In this document: positions 6,751 to 7,122 of the stretch, one piece after another
Layout of the letters: each line of letters starts with the position of its first letter
How positions within the stretch are numbered: the stretch's first letter is position 1
DNA from: Pseudomonadota bacterium
Lineage (GTDB): Bacteria; Desulfobacterota; Syntrophobacteria; Syntrophobacterales; Syntrophobacteraceae
Length of the DNA: 7,122 bases
Reading direction: 5' to 3'
Assembly: GCA_023442755.1 (NCBI GenBank)
Contig: JAEZXS010000256.1
Span: 1 to 7,122 of the forward strand
Program-made: the position numbers and the translations under genes
Notes under the pieces: model-generated
Told to the model about the DNA's origin: nothing
The model's database searches: none
The model's input: the letters and a program-made list of their open reading frames with translations, nothing else

Positions 6751-7122
6751 ATGGCAGGTAAGAGCTTTTTCATAGACACGTCGCGCTGTACCGCCTGCAG
6801 GGGCTGCCAGATCGCTTGTAAGAACTGGAACAAAAACGGCGCCTCTGCGACGAAGAACCTTGGCACTCACCAAAACCCGCCCGACCTGGACGGCAACACT
6901 TACAAACTTGTCCGCTTCTCCGAAGTGGAAACCGACGGCAAGATCGGCTGGTACTTTTTCGCCGATCAGTGCAGGCACTGCCTCGACCCTCCCTGCAAGG
7001 ACATCGCCGCAGGCTATGCCGACGATTCGGTCATCCATGATGAAGCGACAGGAGCGGTTGTCTACACCGAAAAGGTCAAGGAAACACCCTTTGACGAACT
7101 GCGCTCCGGCTGTCCCTACGAC
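6751..7122 (+). CDS. fdhB: formate dehydrogenase iron-sulfur (beta) subunit, N-terminal part
   Basis: The first 124 residues of the electron-transfer subunit are present; the gene runs off the right edge. It carries electrons from the alpha subunit through several [4Fe-4S] clusters. The first ferredoxin-like motif is C-x2-C-x2-C-x3-C at Cys13, 16, 19 and 23 (CTACRGCQIAC). A second group, C-x2-C-x4-C, is at Cys74, 77 and 82 (CRHCLDPPC), and Cys121 in SGCPYD begins the next group. The opening MAGKSFFIDTSRCTACRGCQ and the GTHQNPPDL segment resemble Desulfovibrio FdhB more than a ferredoxin. AGGGG, overlapping the end of the alpha gene, lies 8 bases before the ATG, and the stop of alpha is only 3 bases upstream, so the two genes are translationally close. 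There is no own signal peptide; it is presumably exported with alpha by its Tat signal. Whether a C-terminal membrane anchor (FdnH type) exists cannot be seen. Confidence 0.93.
   Translation, partial: MAGKSFFIDTSRCTACRGCQIACKNWNKNGASATKNLGTHQNPPDLDGNTYKLVRFSEVETDGKIGWYFFADQCRHCLDPPCKDIAAGYADDSVIHDEATGAVVYTEKVKETPFDELRSGCPYD

Noticed and set aside
5524..7038. A 504-codon open frame on the minus strand opposite the formate dehydrogenase genes
   Set aside because: It lies antisense to two genes with clear family motifs. Long antisense frames are common opposite GC-rich coding sequence. I recognise no family, domain or ribosome site in it.

Overview
The window looks like a chromosomal segment of an anaerobic, selenocysteine-using bacterium with roughly 55% GC coding DNA. 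The best guess is a Desulfobacterota / deltaproteobacterial sulfate reducer or syntroph. This rests on three things: a Tat-exported selenocysteine formate dehydrogenase whose partner subunit resembles Desulfovibrio-type FdhB, a flavoredoxin-like flavin reductase, and an iron-sulfur-flavoprotein-like FMN reductase. The taxonomic assignment is inference from gene content.

Layout, left to right. (1) Positions 1-638, minus strand: the N-terminal transmembrane part of an ABC exporter, truncated by the window edge. (2) Positions 903-1466, plus strand: a flavin reductase / flavoredoxin-like protein. It converges, with only 10 bases between stop codons, on (3) positions 1477-2058, minus strand: a flavodoxin-fold NAD(P)H-dependent FMN reductase. 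(4) Positions 2241-3185, plus strand: thioredoxin reductase TrxB, divergent from gene 3. (5) Positions 3186-3669: an AT-richer intergenic region of about 480 bases with a sigma70-like promoter, an 8-bp inverted repeat and a perfect CRP/FNR-type palindrome. (6) Positions 3670-6747, plus strand: the catalytic alpha subunit of a periplasmic formate dehydrogenase. (7) Positions 6751-7122, plus strand: the start of its iron-sulfur beta subunit, cut by the window end.

The most important point for annotation is that the formate dehydrogenase alpha gene is one 1025-residue selenoprotein. It is not a 190-aa ORF followed by a separate 818-aa ORF. The TGA at 4240-4242 sits exactly where this family carries its active-site Sec/Cys, reading frame and homology continue on both sides, and a bacterial SECIS-like hairpin follows at 4257-4277.

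Functionally, the alpha and beta subunits form a complex that oxidises formate (or reduces CO2) outside the cytoplasmic membrane and passes electrons through Fe-S clusters. TrxB and the two flavin proteins are cytoplasmic redox enzymes. They are near the formate dehydrogenase, but orientation and the long regulated gap suggest they are separate transcription units. I saw no mobile element, CRISPR array, tRNA or rRNA. The window is a conventional redox-enzyme neighbourhood. Its interesting parts are the Sec recoding site and the fdh upstream region, not an undescribed system.
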